DNA of 64,000 nt from Trissonchulus latispiculum (taxonomy: Eukaryota > Nematoda > Enoplea > Enoplida > Ironidae), in contig JASAND010026207.1 in NCBI GenBank assembly GCA_030248195.1, forward strand, positions 104,259-168,258. The letters are read 5' to 3'. A program made the position numbers and the translations under genes. Each line of letters starts with the position of its first letter. The first letter of the stretch is position 1. Under the pieces are notes generated by a model. It saw nothing but the letters and a program-made list of their open reading frames with translations, was not told the DNA's origin and did no database searches. Shown here in pieces: positions 1-10,808 of this stretch.

Positions 1-299
1 TTTTAAAACTGCGATTATTTTGTTTCGAAGATCGATTTCTCAAAATTTCAATGGATAGGAAAATCCCATCGTTTAAGTTGAAAAGTCTGTAGTAGGGAGA
101 AAATTGTATGCAAAGTAGGGATTTTTCGTGTCACCGCGCATTTCTGGAACATTAAATCCTGTTGAGCCAAATCCAAAAATTGCTCTCGGCACTCATGTGA
201 TGATAAGCCTTAGCTCTCTCCAACTCCCAAAATTTCGAAAGTTATAGCGTTTTAAATGTCAACACAAAAGCACTGCACAAAGGGATACCACCACCTTAA
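1..299 (-). mobile_element. Edge-truncated TTAA-flanked inverted-repeat element (family F1)
   Basis: The right end reads GGGATACCACCACCTTAA at 282-299, the reverse complement of the TTAAGGTGGTGGTATCC end of the full copy at 34172-35187. The sequence inward, including the stretch like AACGCTATAACTTTCG, also matches that copy in reverse. Bases 1-50 match the middle of the full copy, so the rest lies off the left edge. No transposase ORF is seen. TTAA ends suggest a piggyBac-type non-autonomous element; that class is inferred. It sits inside intron 4 of the protease gene, about 20 bp past the splice donor. Confidence 0.7.
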
Positions 300-321
300 C
301 GCTACCAAAATGGTTACTCAC

Positions 322-509
322 AAACGCAATTGATCCTTTAGAGCAGGGGGTTGTAATCGCTGCCTTGTAGTTTGTGTGCACGTGGGTGCTAGTTAGAGAC
401 AGCAAAAATGGAGTGACCTCAATGATATCAAGCATTTTCATGATCTTTATGAATCCGGAAGCCAAATTAGGATCGGATGCTTGCTGACTTGTTGCAAACG
501 TGGATGGAA
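322..509 (-). CDS. Protease gene A, exon 4 (S1 serine protease, partial)
   Basis: This 188-nt exon sits between an acceptor (tttcag at 510-515) and a donor (gtgagt, complement of 316-321). It opens with 2 nt completing a split codon and ends in phase 0. It aligns with gene B exon 4: both share the LDI core, a run like (T/E)(N/F)(Y/K)KA and a Cys-containing segment (TPCSKGSIAF here). In S1 proteases this segment leads to the GDSG catalytic Ser, which would be in exon 5, off the left edge. The residue 6 before the Ser would be Ser rather than the Asp189 of trypsin, and the usual Cys191 is absent. Confidence in exon identity comes from the matched phases in both paralogs. Confidence 0.75.
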
Positions 510-829
510 CTGAAATTATGCAAACAAGGCGTCATTTTGGCATCCAACAAACTTCAGTTTCACAGTTGGGCACATTTTTGACTATGTGACTCCTGCAGTA
601 TGTTTCGACTGTGTATATTCATGCACGGCTCACCAGTTCATACTTTCGTATCTCATTTTATTCCCTGACAACAAATAATTAATAATAGACAATAACAAAT
701 TTCGTGGTCCACATGATCTAGAACTAGAAGCAAGTGAATCTATGTAAATTGTAGCAGTATATAGGGGCGTTCTGGGTAGCAGAAGTCTACTCTTTGCTTT
801 GCTTTCCGATTCATCTTTTCATTAGCATA

Positions 830-851
830 GTTTAAGTTTAAGTTTAAGTTT
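830..851. repeat. Short (GTTTAA)n run
   Basis: About three and a half units of GTTTAA lie in intron 3 of gene A. The rest of the intron (510-1348) shows nothing I recognise. Confidence 0.6.
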
Positions 852-1348
852 CAACTTACCTCCATAGTTAAAAAACTTGGATCGAACCAGACTTAGATTC
901 GTATTCTGCGACTAGAAAACTCCTGTACACAACTTTACAGGAAAATGTGTGGCACATTTTCATTTCTCTTTGGGAACCAAAAAAAAATTTGAATTGGGCT
1001 AAATGAAAATTTTTACAATTTTTGAACTAGGGTGTAGTCGAATTCATACAAAGTTTTAGCTCATCAAGCATTAAAAGTTTAGCACTCAGGAAGTCAGCTT
1101 GGAAAAAACCCCTTACCCAGGGTCACTTTCCAATATAACGCTGGGCGCACGATGGTAAAAAGGTCCCAGGTGGTACGTAACCTAAAGTACCATGGAGAAC
1201 TTTCATGCAGCAAAGCAAGAACCTCTCGAGCGCACTGCAGACTAAATAATCATCTAATAAGCGGTTGTCAAGCACCAGAATTAAATTTAAAAATTTTAAT
1301 TAATTTTAAAATTTGTTATTCTGAATTTGTATCAATGCTCACACTTAC

Positions 1349-1752
1349 AGTTCACACGTCCATATCCAAACACCCGAAAACTGGCGGGTGCAGTTGCAGG
1401 ATACAAGCCCACAAACTGGTCTGGACAATTTGGCACGTTGAAAGTCCCAGCCATGCAAAGTCTGTGGTTGGACATATGTTTATCCAAAAGATCTTTGCGT
1501 AATGTATGGTTTAGCTTTATCAGTCCGATATCCATCGCATTGTCCATGCAGGTGCGGTGGGATCCTGCGTCCATAATATTGAATGCATTCATGCAGTCCA
1601 TGTAGGTTGGATGTATAATACCGACACCGTCGTAGTCTCCTTGCTGCAAGCTTATTCGAAATGGTGCTGCCGATACGGTGCCCTCACGAATATAAATGTC
1701 GACGTGTGTAATGGCCACTCTAACGAATTGCTCAGGTGGAATATTGCTGTTC
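1349..1752 (-). CDS. Protease gene A, exon 3 (catalytic Asp)
   Basis: The 404-nt exon runs from an acceptor (aaatttag, complement of 1753-1760) to a consensus donor gtaagt (complement of 1343-1348). It starts with 1 nt completing an Arg codon split with exon 2 and ends on 1 nt. It encodes a central S1 peptidase segment: a VAITHVDIYIREG strand, a GIIHPTY motif (as in the His-Pro-x-Tyr of S1 enzymes), and NAMDIGLIKL, where the Asp matches catalytic Asp102 of the DIALIKL motif. CMAGTFNVPNCP follows, then FGYGRVN. Gene B exon 3 matches over the whole length (407 nt). The extra Cys residues (MDCMNAF, HRTCMDNA) are shared by both paralogs. No stop interrupts the frame. Confidence 0.85.
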
Positions 1753-2644
1753 CTAAATTTGAATTTTTAATTAAAATTATTAAAACTATTAAAATAACTA
1801 TTAAAAGCTAACTTTACAAGTCTTCCTAAGCAGCTGATGAAGTTAAGTTTCACGGCTTGGTTATTTGGTTGGATATTGATGCATTTTGAAGAAGATTTTT
1901 AATGTTAATTAAATTAGTTAAAAAATTTTAAATTTTTAATTTAAAGCTTTCAGCGTTCAATAGTTCCAATGATTAAGCATTAATGTTGGTCTTTACTTTT
2001 CTTCATTTTATTAAGAATTTTGTTTCTGCAAGATTGTGCTTCTTTTGAATTTCTTGGAGAAGTACAGTACGCTATAAGAGTATACAGCAAACGACTAAAC
2101 AGACAATGTTAGTGAGAATAGTTGTAAACAAAGTATTGAAACTTAGAACAAGATGGCAGGGTCCATAGGATACAAGGGCTAGCCTATTGTTATGCTAAAG
2201 TTATACAACGCTTCCACAGCACAAAAAGTAGTCATGAATGGAGGTCGGACACACAAAGCGTGACCGCTTCACACGGTTGATGGACAGTTAAGATCTGAGC
2301 ACCCGAGGCCCATTTCATTACCCTGGCTCGAGTACAATCATAGCTTTTGGACGCAATGTTCGATGTATATGTTGATTTTGTTTTGACGACTTTCGTTGCG
2401 TTGCTTAAAAGAAAAGACTTACAGTTTGAAGTTCGAAAGTTTGAAAAGAAACATTTAACGGTTGTGCTAGGTTGCAAGACAGGAAAAATTGACCGATTGA
2501 AAACAAAAAGCTCCAAAATTACGATTCTGCGTTGACACTTTGGCTAAGGTGTCTGCGTCAAACAAACAAGTTTGCTAGTCTGGAGGTTAATTAGCAAGAA
2601 GTTAATGACAAAAATCACAGAAATTCTCAGATTAGGTGGATTAC

Positions 2645-2891
2645 CTTGCAGGATAGGGGTCAATAAAGGTGAGACAGTGAGCTGCAGTAATAATGATGTT
2701 TTTATCAAAAATGACTCCAGTGCATCGGTTTGAATCATCATTTTCGGCGGTATGCTCTTGAATTTGCTGCGTTGCTAGCTTAATGAGAACTTTTCCGCCA
2801 GCAGACAATCGCACGATGTACGGATATTCCCAGATATCTTCAACATACTCTCCATTGATGATTTTTCTGATCAACGTGCTGTTGCGGAGAT
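2645..2891 (-). CDS. Protease gene A, exon 2 (activation site and catalytic His)
   Basis: The 247-nt exon lies between an acceptor (gcttcag) and donor gtaatc. It reads LRNSTLIRK followed by IINGEYVEDIWEYPYIV. That is the zymogen activation pattern of S1 proteases: basic residues, then a new N-terminus Ile-Ile-x-Gly. The exon ends with RCTGVIFDKNIIITAAHCLTF, where TAAHC holds catalytic His57 and the flanking Cys pair matches the Cys42-Cys58 bridge. The exon starts with 2 nt of a split codon, so exon 1 must end with 1 nt; the signal-peptide exon at 17342-17306 fits this. Between activation site and His lies an acidic and polar stretch (QEHTAENDDSN) longer than in trypsin. Family assignment is firm; substrate is unknown. 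Confidence 0.88.
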
Positions 2892-4207
2892 CTGAAGCAC
2901 GTAATACCGAACTTGGTTAAATGCATCGATCTAATGAAACTGCTCGTGTACCGATTGTGAATAATGTATGGCTAAATGTTTTGACTGGTTGCTTTCACTT
3001 AATTCTTGTGCTCACTTTACACGATGGTCCGCGTATTTGCAACAAACCTTTGTAACGATGTGTTTCATCCAGTTTTGAACGCTCAATAAATTTAATTTTG
3101 TAATGAGGGCCTGAATTTTGATGATTTTAGTAGAACCTGATGAAAACTTAAAAACAAAGTGCCTGATCATAAATTTTAAATCTTAATAGATCTAAATTAG
3201 GTCTTAGAGTAAGAGTTTTAGAACAGGACCTTTAAATGATACTTAAATTTGCCCCATACTTTAGGTTGTTCAAAAGAGACATTAATGTCACTGCTATCAC
3301 CACCCGCACATATGTTGAAGCATATAGAAACATGATATCTTTTTGCAGAGTAATAGTAAGGTTGAAATTAAATAACAATTGAAATCAAAATTAAAACTTG
3401 AATGAAAATTGTAAGTGTAGACTCTAAATACATCACTGCTAATTGATCTTGAGGCTTACTTGAATTGAAATAATGACCGTAGCAGGATACAGTGTAAAAT
3501 ACTACTGCAACACAATTCTGCAAGTGCATCCTATATAACTTTCCGAAAATGTTAGTTGGTACTTGCTTGCCTATCAAATGATCTCAAGCTAGGATAACGC
3601 TTATTCCCTTTATTATAATTCAATTATTTTATTAGCTGGTGAGGCAGTCATCCAGGGAGAGCGTCGATACGTTTCAACGGATGCACAACGAAAAGTTATT
3701 ACTTTCAAAAAGCACGATTCGTGTAACATTCCATTGCTTGGATTTCCACACTACATGACAAATATTCCTTCTCTTGTTGAAACTTTTATAGTTTCACGTA
3801 CGCATTAACCCTTTCCCGCATACTTTACACATTTGTAACGAAGGGGAAATGAACGTGTACTCTTCTTGTTGCAGTTTTGTCTATTAATGTGCTAGATGAT
3901 GTGCTTATCTAGCTCTCTTCTACTGTTTAGGTGTTCTGTTGTGCTTATTTTTGTCTAATAGTTGTCCTGTTGAGCTTTGAGCTGTTTCTTCTATCTTAAA
4001 ATTTTTCCTTTTTCCATCTAAGCTAAGTGATATTAGACTGTATCCAGTTCATGCTTTATTGGGTTAGAAATAACAGATACTAGTTTTCTAGTCAATATAT
4101 TCGAACGTCTCTATTGTTTCGTTTCTTCATTTCCATTGCTATGTCTGCTGCTCTTCTGCCCGGATGCTGATGATGCTGAGTAAAAGAAAACAAACAAATA
4201 AAACTTG
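2892..4207. other. Intron 1 of gene A, no recognised feature
   Basis: AT-rich sequence with no long ORF and no repeat that I can match elsewhere in the window. If exon 1 is at 17306-17342, this is the 3' end of a 14.4-kb intron. Confidence 0.5.
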
Positions 4208-4911
4208 CCAGACCTTCAAGAAGCCAAGCCGAGCCGGAGAATTGAAACCCCGAGCCGAGCCGAGCAGAGACGACCCTATCGAAAAATTTTAAGTTCACTG
4301 TAATTACTTCCAAATTTATTCAAACAAAATAGCCAACAAATTCAATGAATTCTGTTTGGTGCTTTCAACTTTGTCGTCTAATTTTCTGTTTTCTTGTCCT
4401 TATTCATATCTTCCTTCCATGCCAACTTAGTACAAACGTTAGGCTGTGCTTGAAGTCAACTTATGTATGCTGTAGTTAGAAAGAAACACTTTGACTTAAT
4501 TATTTCAACGTGTCATATTTGGTAAATATTACAATTAAAATTTGCATGATCTCACTACTAGGTTTTCGTAGTAGTTTATCACATAGCAGAAAAGGTGATT
4601 ATATACCAGAAGTACTCACTATTAATTTAGTTTAAACTGGCCACATTTAAACTCAAGGTGGACAATGGTAGTCGAGTAGTTGGGAAGTATTATTTCAGAG
4701 GATGCATAGACCGACTGATGAAAAGTAACAGATATCGGATATCTAAGATCATGAAAAGGTTACATAATGCGTCCTACAACAAAGTAGATATGAGGACGAG
4801 CCGACATTTTCGGGCTCGGCTCGGCTCGCGGGCATACCCGGCTCGCCTCGGCTCGGAAGAATATTGAAAGTGGGTCGGCTCGGCTCGGGTCGCCCAGCTT
4901 GAAATTTGAAA
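4208..4911. mobile_element. Possible DNA transposon with GC-rich inverted ends (GAGCCGAGCC type)
   Basis: Two GC-rich islands face each other about 600 bp apart: repeated GAGCC units at 4228-4265 and repeated GGCTCG units at 4795-4900. The outer ends are similar in inverted order (TTCAAG...CCGAGCC on both sides), and the middle is AT-rich and non-coding. The plan resembles the element at 52827-53645. I saw no clear target-site duplication, so the limits are approximate. Confidence 0.4.
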
Positions 4912-5817
4912 TTTGACCGATTGCACCGAATTGTGGATTTTCTACGTTGTTTTTGACAAAAGGCCTGAAAACAGCTGTCTAGCTTTTGTGTACCAGTGTG
5001 AATCACCAAATTTCCATTATTACCGAGACACTGGGAGCTGCAGAGTCCACGATTATAAGGTTTAATGCTATTGTCATTTGGTAAATGTATATTCTACGAA
5101 CTTGGGCGGGCACCCATTCATGCTTGTTTTGCTTAAAATTTATTATTTTATTCTATATATACGAAATGGAAAGGAACCATTGCTAAACGCAGAAAACAAT
5201 CACGAGAAAATGCTATCTGATAAATAGCAAAATGCTTGAGAACTCTGCAATAAAATTTAGAATTCTGTTTAGTTTTTTTAGTTTTAAAAAATTTCAAATC
5301 CTCTAATTGCACTCTGCCGATCGTAGCCATAATCGTAGTCAATTGTAATTACTCAGAATAGCTTTAAGCTACAGCAATTTCTCAGTTACGTTAAATCCCA
5401 TCATGTACTTGTAGTATTGCGTGTCGGGTACTATTTTGCCTGCCGTAACTTATTTTCCCAATACATACGCTAATGCAAAGAGTGAGAGGGTAACGCTTAC
5501 GTTACTAAAATCACATCATTAAATTAAAGTTAGAACCACACCACATCTCACTTAGGGTGGTGACATGCACCAAATCTGATTTAGGTTAAGCCGAAATTAA
5601 CTAAGTAACGCTGGAGTCTCCGAGAGTGGCTGTGGTTTTTCACAGTGGTTTCTTACTGCGCCATAAGTAGAGTATCGTGTTAAGCCTAGAGCTTGCCCTG
5701 GTAATAAGCTGTAGCACTCATTTCATATCCCTCCTGGGCAATTTACCGAAATTGTCAAGGCGTGGCCGTCCGTCAAGTGAAACTACCACTGAGCCCTATT
5801 ACGGTGAATGTCACTGA

Positions 5818-5854
5818 TGTTCTGATAGCCTTGTGCAATCAGGCTATCAGAACA
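5818..5854. repeat. Perfect 13-bp hairpin
   Basis: TGTTCTGATAGCC is followed 11 nt later by its exact reverse complement GGCTATCAGAACA. It could be the remnant of a fold-back element or a structured RNA; there is nothing around it to decide. Confidence 0.6.
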
Positions 5855-6253
5855 CATCGGACTAACACATCGGATAATTGCCATGGCAACTAGTCAGTGT
5901 CAGCATTTTTCATTATGAATTTCATTAAAACTTCATACGTTCTAAGCTGGCATTACCCATAATCGGAGCACCGACTGTGGTAGCAATTAAAGGCGGATTA
6001 GTTGATTGTTTTGACTGTAACTAGGGCTTAAAATTAAGCATCAACATCCAAGGAAATTTACATCTCAGTATCGATGACGAATAACTTGTGCCTAAGATAA
6101 GTATCGTTGGCGCAGCACCTTAAGATCAAATAAAAGTTTATTTGGCGGTAAAGTGGGAATTAACTTGTAAGTAATAGTTAATCCCCATAGGTGCAATTCG
6201 CCGTAAATATTTATCACTACTCAAACAGATCTACTAATCACAGCCGAGAGTAT

Positions 6254-6296
6254 ACAACACAACAACAACAACAACAACAACAACACACAACAACAC
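6254..6296. repeat. (CAA)n microsatellite
   Basis: About 40 bp of CAA units with two CACA interruptions. Confidence 0.9.
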
Positions 6297-6601
6297 TGAG
6301 TCAAATGTAATTTTCATACAAGTTACCTTTGCTCTAGAAAATTTGGAAAAACATCAGACAATACTGTAGACGATATTTGAAATCAGTTGATACTTCCTGT
6401 GGATAAATCAAAAGACATTCATGACAAACTGGAAGTTGCTGGAATCAATTGCAGATTTTAAGAGCAATTCAGTTTGCATATTATTGCGAAGCGCGAAACG
6501 GACGGAGGTCAGCTGGAGACTAAGTTGGAATAGTTCTAGCTAATCTAGAGGTCCATGATGGGTAAGAAGGTCCTCGACGACAACATACAAGCATATATTA
6601 A

Positions 6602-6888
6602 TGTAAGGGGAGCAGGCATAGGAAAGATTGACAAGCCTGCAACGGGAGCTTTGCTGATGGCCCTGTGGTGTAGTTGGTTAGCATGTCTGCTTCGGAGTCA
6701 GAGGGGCCGTGGTTCGAAATCCGGCGGGATCAATTCTTTGCTTTCAATGGTGAGTGAAAAGCTGAATCTCCCTATTTCCTTCTCTCTTCTAGGTCCTGGT
6801 TTCCTGGGTACGAGAGGCGCCTGACGCCACACGTTCGGGCTTGTCTTAGGTTTCTTCTTGGTCCACCAGCCCTGGTAGCAGCGCTATA
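6602..6888 (+). mobile_element. tRNA-derived SINE (family 1, diverged copy)
   Basis: This matches the pair at 16081-16366 and 16576-16861 from its first bases (TGTAAGGGGAGCAGGCATAGG) to the end (CCCTGGTAGCAGCGCTA). It has a 57-bp leader, a tRNA-like body at 6659-6732 with A-box and B-box (GGTTCGAAATCC) sequence, and a non-tRNA tail. The anticodon loop reads TTCGGAG, a CGG anticodon if taken literally. It differs from the other two copies at many sites, so it is older or belongs to another subfamily. Confidence 0.8.
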
Positions 6889-7617
6889 TTAACATACTTT
6901 TGCTTTAATCTAGAAACTCATTTTTGTCAGCTCTGTCTTATTTATTGTTCATTGTTAATCTGCGCAATGCCCCCTTAATGATATTAAACTAAAAGACTCG
7001 TGTCTAAGACTACAAAGACAGATCCCGCAGGTTGCTTTGAGAGACAAGAATATTCAAGTTTAAAATGGCAACCACTCTGCGACTAGATGCAAGAAGTCTA
7101 CGAAATCTACAAAAAAACCTAAATTCATTGAGTTTAACATTGATAGCCTTACACTCCATTTTTGGTAACTTCGTTTTTATAGTAATAAAGTAGCGATAAG
7201 TTTTGGAGAGCTCAGAGGTTAGGAACCGTGTCAAAAATGTGCCAAAACTCTATCGTGTACACGATTTATTTACACGATTCAATTCGTGGAAAAATCACTT
7301 AATCGGCTTCTTTTGATGAAGATCTGTTTTGTACTTTTTGTAGGTAACCCAGTCAAGCTAGCAAATGCTATAACCTTGTACTTAGCTTTTTCATGCTTTC
7401 ATATGATAGCGGCCAAGTTGAAATAAAGCTGCAGCTACGAGAAAGCAAAAAGACAGAACAACAAGTATCAAAAAAAGAAACGTGTAAAAATCGTGTTAAA
7501 TTTTGTGGAAAACGTTTGGGATCCGTGTAAATTTCATCGTGCACGATTTTATTTTTGACAGGGTTAGATTTGGAGCAATAATGTTAGCAAAAAAGCTTTA
7601 CTATACGCCGTTTCATG
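6889..7617. other. No recognised feature
   Basis: AT-rich sequence between the SINE and the Ty3/gypsy element. The minus ORF at 7010-7234 has no recognisable domain. Confidence 0.5.
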
Positions 7618-7622
7618 GAATT

Positions 7623-7976
7623 TGTCCAGTAGCTCGAAGAATCCTGCAGAAAGTTCGAGAAGGCTGAAGAAACTTCGAGAACATTCCATATGATTCTAGA
7701 CTTTTCTGCACTTTTGAAGAACTTTCTCGAAGCTTCTAGAACATTTTGCTCTTACTATATAAACGAGTGAATTTTACACTTGATCATCTTCGTTTGGTTT
7801 CATTACTGTTTTCTTGTCCATGTAGACTACGCTATTACTGCTTTACGTTTACTTTACGTTATTCAATACGTTGTTTTACTGTATGTTTTACTTTTATTCA
7901 GTAAACGTTACCTTTACTTATTTCCTGCTTATTCTGTACGCTATTCTCTAAGGCCTACGCCACTGGAAATACAACA
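7623..7976 (+). repeat. TyA 5' LTR
   Basis: 354 bp with TG...CA ends. A TATATAAA box at 7756-7763 would place transcription start in the middle of the LTR. The upstream part holds TTCGAGAA and TTCTAGAA motifs resembling heat-shock elements (nGAAn units). Confidence 0.93.
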
Positions 7977-7985
7977 GAGATTTTC

Positions 7986-8001
7986 TGGCGCACTGGGTAG
8001 G
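7986..8001 (+). promoter_or_regulatory. TyA primer-binding site (probable)
   Basis: TGGCGCACTGGGTAGG begins 9 nt after the 5' LTR. It starts with TGG, complementary to a tRNA CCA end. The donor tRNA cannot be named without the host tRNA set. Confidence 0.6.
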
Positions 8002-8073
8002 AACCTGTCAATACTACGACGAAACCTCAAGTCGATTTCTGACTTACGTTTTCCTGATTAATCAGGATACAAC

Positions 8074-8772
8074 ATGGCGGATACAGCGGAGATTCTGGAA
8101 CTGATGGAGCAGATGATGCAACAAATGCAGCAGCAGCGAAAGCAAGACCAGGAGCGATTTGAACGTCTTCTCCGTCTGACTGCAGGCCAGCAATTCGCTC
8201 CAGTGTCGTTATCTGTGACTGCTGCTCCTCCGAGCTTCTCTCCTTTCGACGCATCAACAGAGTTGTGGACCGATTACTACGCAAGCTTCTGTATCTTTGT
8301 TGGTGCCCATTCAATACCGGAGGATAAGAAAGCTCAGATTTTTCTTACGAATCAGTCATCATCTGTCTACAAGCTGCTGGCAAACTTGGCTGCGCAGCAA
8401 CCACCGCCCAAGGATGTTAACGCCTTGTCCCTTGATGAAATCGTTACGTCCATGAACCAGTACGATCCGAAAATGTTCATCGTCAGTGAACGATTCAAGT
8501 TTTGGAGCGACATGCAAAGAAAACCTGGCGAAACGATCCATGAGTTGGCAGCCCGTATACGCCAGGATGCTGCCACCTGCGACTTCCCCTCAATCAAGGA
8601 TCCTCAGGATGAGGCACTGCGCACTCGTTTCATTTGTTCCGTCAACACTGAAGCCGTCCTGAAGGCCTTGTTCAAGGTGAAGGATGACGAGTTGGATTTC
8701 GCTAAGGCTATCCAAATTGCTGTAGAAACTGAGGACGCCGCTAAAGTAGCTAAGGAAACCGTACAAACCTAA
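8074..8772 (+). CDS. gag: TyA gag
   Basis: A 232-codon ORF starting ATGGCGGATACAGC, about 100 nt after the LTR. It has a Gln/Met-rich N-terminal helix (residues 10-35), then a retrotransposon gag-type capsid region (about 60-225) with FKFWSDMQRKPGETIHELAARI and CDFPSIKDPQDEALRTRFICS, typical of Ty3 capsids. It stops with TAA before the zinc knuckles. Those lie downstream in a disturbed frame, so the natural gag was probably longer. The product would form the particle shell. The start is chosen as the first ATG in frame with the capsid. Confidence 0.85.
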   Translation: MADTAEILELMEQMMQQMQQQRKQDQERFERLLRLTAGQQFAPVSLSVTAAPPSFSPFDASTELWTDYYASFCIFVGAHSIPEDKKAQIFLTNQSSSVYKLLANLAAQQPPPKDVNALSLDEIVTSMNQYDPKMFIVSERFKFWSDMQRKPGETIHELAARIRQDAATCDFPSIKDPQDEALRTRFICSVNTEAVLKALFKVKDDELDFAKAIQIAVETEDAAKVAKETVQT

Positions 8773-9558
8773 GAACCGGTCTTCTAGTTGAAGCAGACGT
8801 CCTCAAGCGCGGCAACGAGGTGGAAACCAAAGAGTGATTCGGAACGTTCTACAATCAGGTGCTATCGATGGCAAACCGGATCACAAGGCAAATGACTGTC
8901 GCTACAAAAGCTCTACATGCAATTATTGCAACATCAAGAGGCACTGGAGGCAGTGTTCCGAAAGAAGTTGAAGACGAAGGATGAACCAAGAAGCAACGTT
9001 AAAAGAATCAACGTTGTCAATGCGGTCTCTGTCCATCAGGAAGCAGTCCCGAAGCTGGAAGTGCCTGTCGAGATCCAGGGTCAGCGTTGTGCCATGGAAA
9101 TTGACACAGCAGCGACAGGAAACTTCATTAATACACAAAGCTGCGACAATCTCGGACAGCCTACCTTGGATCCTCCTACAGCCCGATACGAATCGGATAG
9201 CAAACATGAGCTTCGGATGAAGGGTACCTTCATGGGCAAGACAATGATGCCAGGAGAACGGGATCAACACGACATCTGTTATACAGTTACGGATGTCCCA
9301 GATCTGAACCTCCTGGGCTGTACTGCTACTAAACAGATGGGAATTTTGGTGGATCAGACCCTGAAATCGAAATCATCCGAACAGTGCAGTGCAACGCCGT
9401 ATTCAGTCACCTGAAACCCGATGAAAATTTGCGTAACAGGTGCCGGCAAATCAGCAATAAATTTCCTGAGCTGTGGAAGCAGGAACTTGGGTGCCTTAAA
9501 GATTACGAATTAGAGGTAGAATTTAAACGCCAATCCCGTCCACTGCAAAGCAAGACCC
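8773..9558 (+). pseudogene. TyA nucleocapsid and protease region (frameshifted)
   Basis: Between 8860 and 8965 the reading frame breaks within two CCHC zinc knuckles. The first has lost a base after CYR; the second reads CNYCNIKRHWRQC with spacing off by one. An open frame at 8917-9414 carries the aspartic protease: CAMEIDTAATGNFIN, where the family usually has Asp-Thr-Gly-Ala, so the Gly is replaced by Ala, and DLNLLGCTATKQMGI downstream. It closes with TGA at 9412-9414. The mutated active site and frameshift support a dead copy. Confidence 0.75.
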
Positions 9559-10193
9559 GTGCCAGTAGCCATCAGAGAAGACTTAGAACGAGCATACGAA
9601 GATGGTATTGCTAGAGGGACTTGGCAGCTCACCCTATTCAATGATTATGGCACGCCAGTGGTTCCTGTCAAGAAGGCATTGCTCCCAGACCAGAAGAAGC
9701 CAAAGATGAGAGTGTGTGGCGATTATTCTATAACCGTCAACAAACAACTCAAGGAGCATCGACACCCGCTGCCTCTCCCAGAGGATCTAATGCGGAAACT
9801 GGGAAGGGGTTATGGGTTTACGAAGATTGATTTGGGTGATGCCTACAATCAGATTAAATTGGGTCCAGGAAGTCAAGGAAGGCTTGCCCTCAGCACTCAT
9901 ATGGGGGTATTGCTACAGAAGAGGCTCCAGTTCGGCATTAAATCGGCACCTGGCTATTTCAGCAAGTCATGAATCAACTCACTCAGGATTTACCAGACGT
10001 AGCAGTGTACCTGGATGATCTCCTGGTCAGTGGGAAGGATGCGGTAGATCACATTAAGTATTTGCGAAATCTGCTTCAACGCCTTAATGATAAAGGTCTC
10101 CGCTGTCGTTTGGAATAATGCCACTTCGCCAAACCTAACGTAGAGTATTTTGGGCATATTCTTTCTACAGAAGGCGTCGCCAAAGGACCAAAG
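9559..10193 (+). pseudogene. TyA reverse transcriptase (broken)
   Basis: The frame at 9559-9972 shows the finger and palm motifs: GTPVVPVKK, RVCGDYSITVNKQL, HPLPLPEDLM and GFTKIDLGDAYNQIKL, with the first catalytic Asp. It then frameshifts near 9965. The catalytic block VYLDDLLVSG is readable in another frame near 10002-10031. A TAA lies at 10117-10119, inside the region normally reading KC.F....V.YLG. The polymerase cannot be made as one protein. Confidence 0.85.
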
Positions 10194-10808
10194 TTGAATG
10201 ACCTGTTGAATATGCCTCCGCCAACGGATGTTTCCAGCCTCAAATCCTTTTTGGGATCTGTTCAGTTTTACGCTAAATTCCTGCCAACAGATCTCACTAC
10301 CATTGCCAAACCACGGTATCGGCTAACCAAAAAGAATACACCCTGGCGATGGGAAAATGAACACCGAAGCGCGTTCAACCGTTTGAAGGAATTGCTGTCT
10401 TCAGAGAACGTCCTGGTTCATTTTGATGAGAAGCTGCCAGTTGGAATTTCCTGTGATGCTTCGAACGTTGGAATTGGAGCTGTTTTGTTTCATCGCTACC
10501 CTGATGGCAGCGAGTGTCCAATTGGCAACGTCTCGATGGTACTAACTGCGACGCAAAGAAATTATAGTCAAATACAAAAGGAAGCATTGGCAATCATTTT
10601 TGGCCTAAAGAAGTTCTACCAATACATTTATGGAAGAAAATTTATACTGGTTACTGATCATTGGTCACTGATTGCGATGTTTGGTCCAGGCAAAGCAGCT
10701 CCTGCTTTGGCAGCCAGCCGATTAGCTCGTTGGGTTTTGACGCTTAGTCAATTTGACTATGACATTGAGTATCGCAAAACCACCAATCATGCAATGCCGA
10801 TGTCTTAA
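10194..10808 (+). pseudogene. TyA RT thumb/connection and RNase H
   Basis: A 204-codon open frame downstream of the stop. It begins with the thumb/connection motif (PTDVSSLKSFLGSVQFYAKF) and continues into RNase H: GISCDASNVGIGAVLFH, with the DAS catalytic Asp, QKEALAIIFGLKKFYQYIYG, with the catalytic Glu, and LVTDHWSLIAMF, with the third Asp. The usual TDHKPL has become TDHWSL, and the terminal NADALSR motif is replaced by an early stop. Confidence 0.8.

Larger units (their letters stand above)
4912..6601. other. Intronic or intergenic DNA, no recognised gene
   Basis: Apart from the hairpin at 5818-5854 and the microsatellite at 6254-6296, this 1.7 kb shows no coding exon or repeat that I can match. 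Confidence 0.5.

Noticed and set aside
6254..6296. CRISPR-like array
   Set aside because: It is a plain trinucleotide microsatellite; no spaced repeats of CRISPR type occur in the window.
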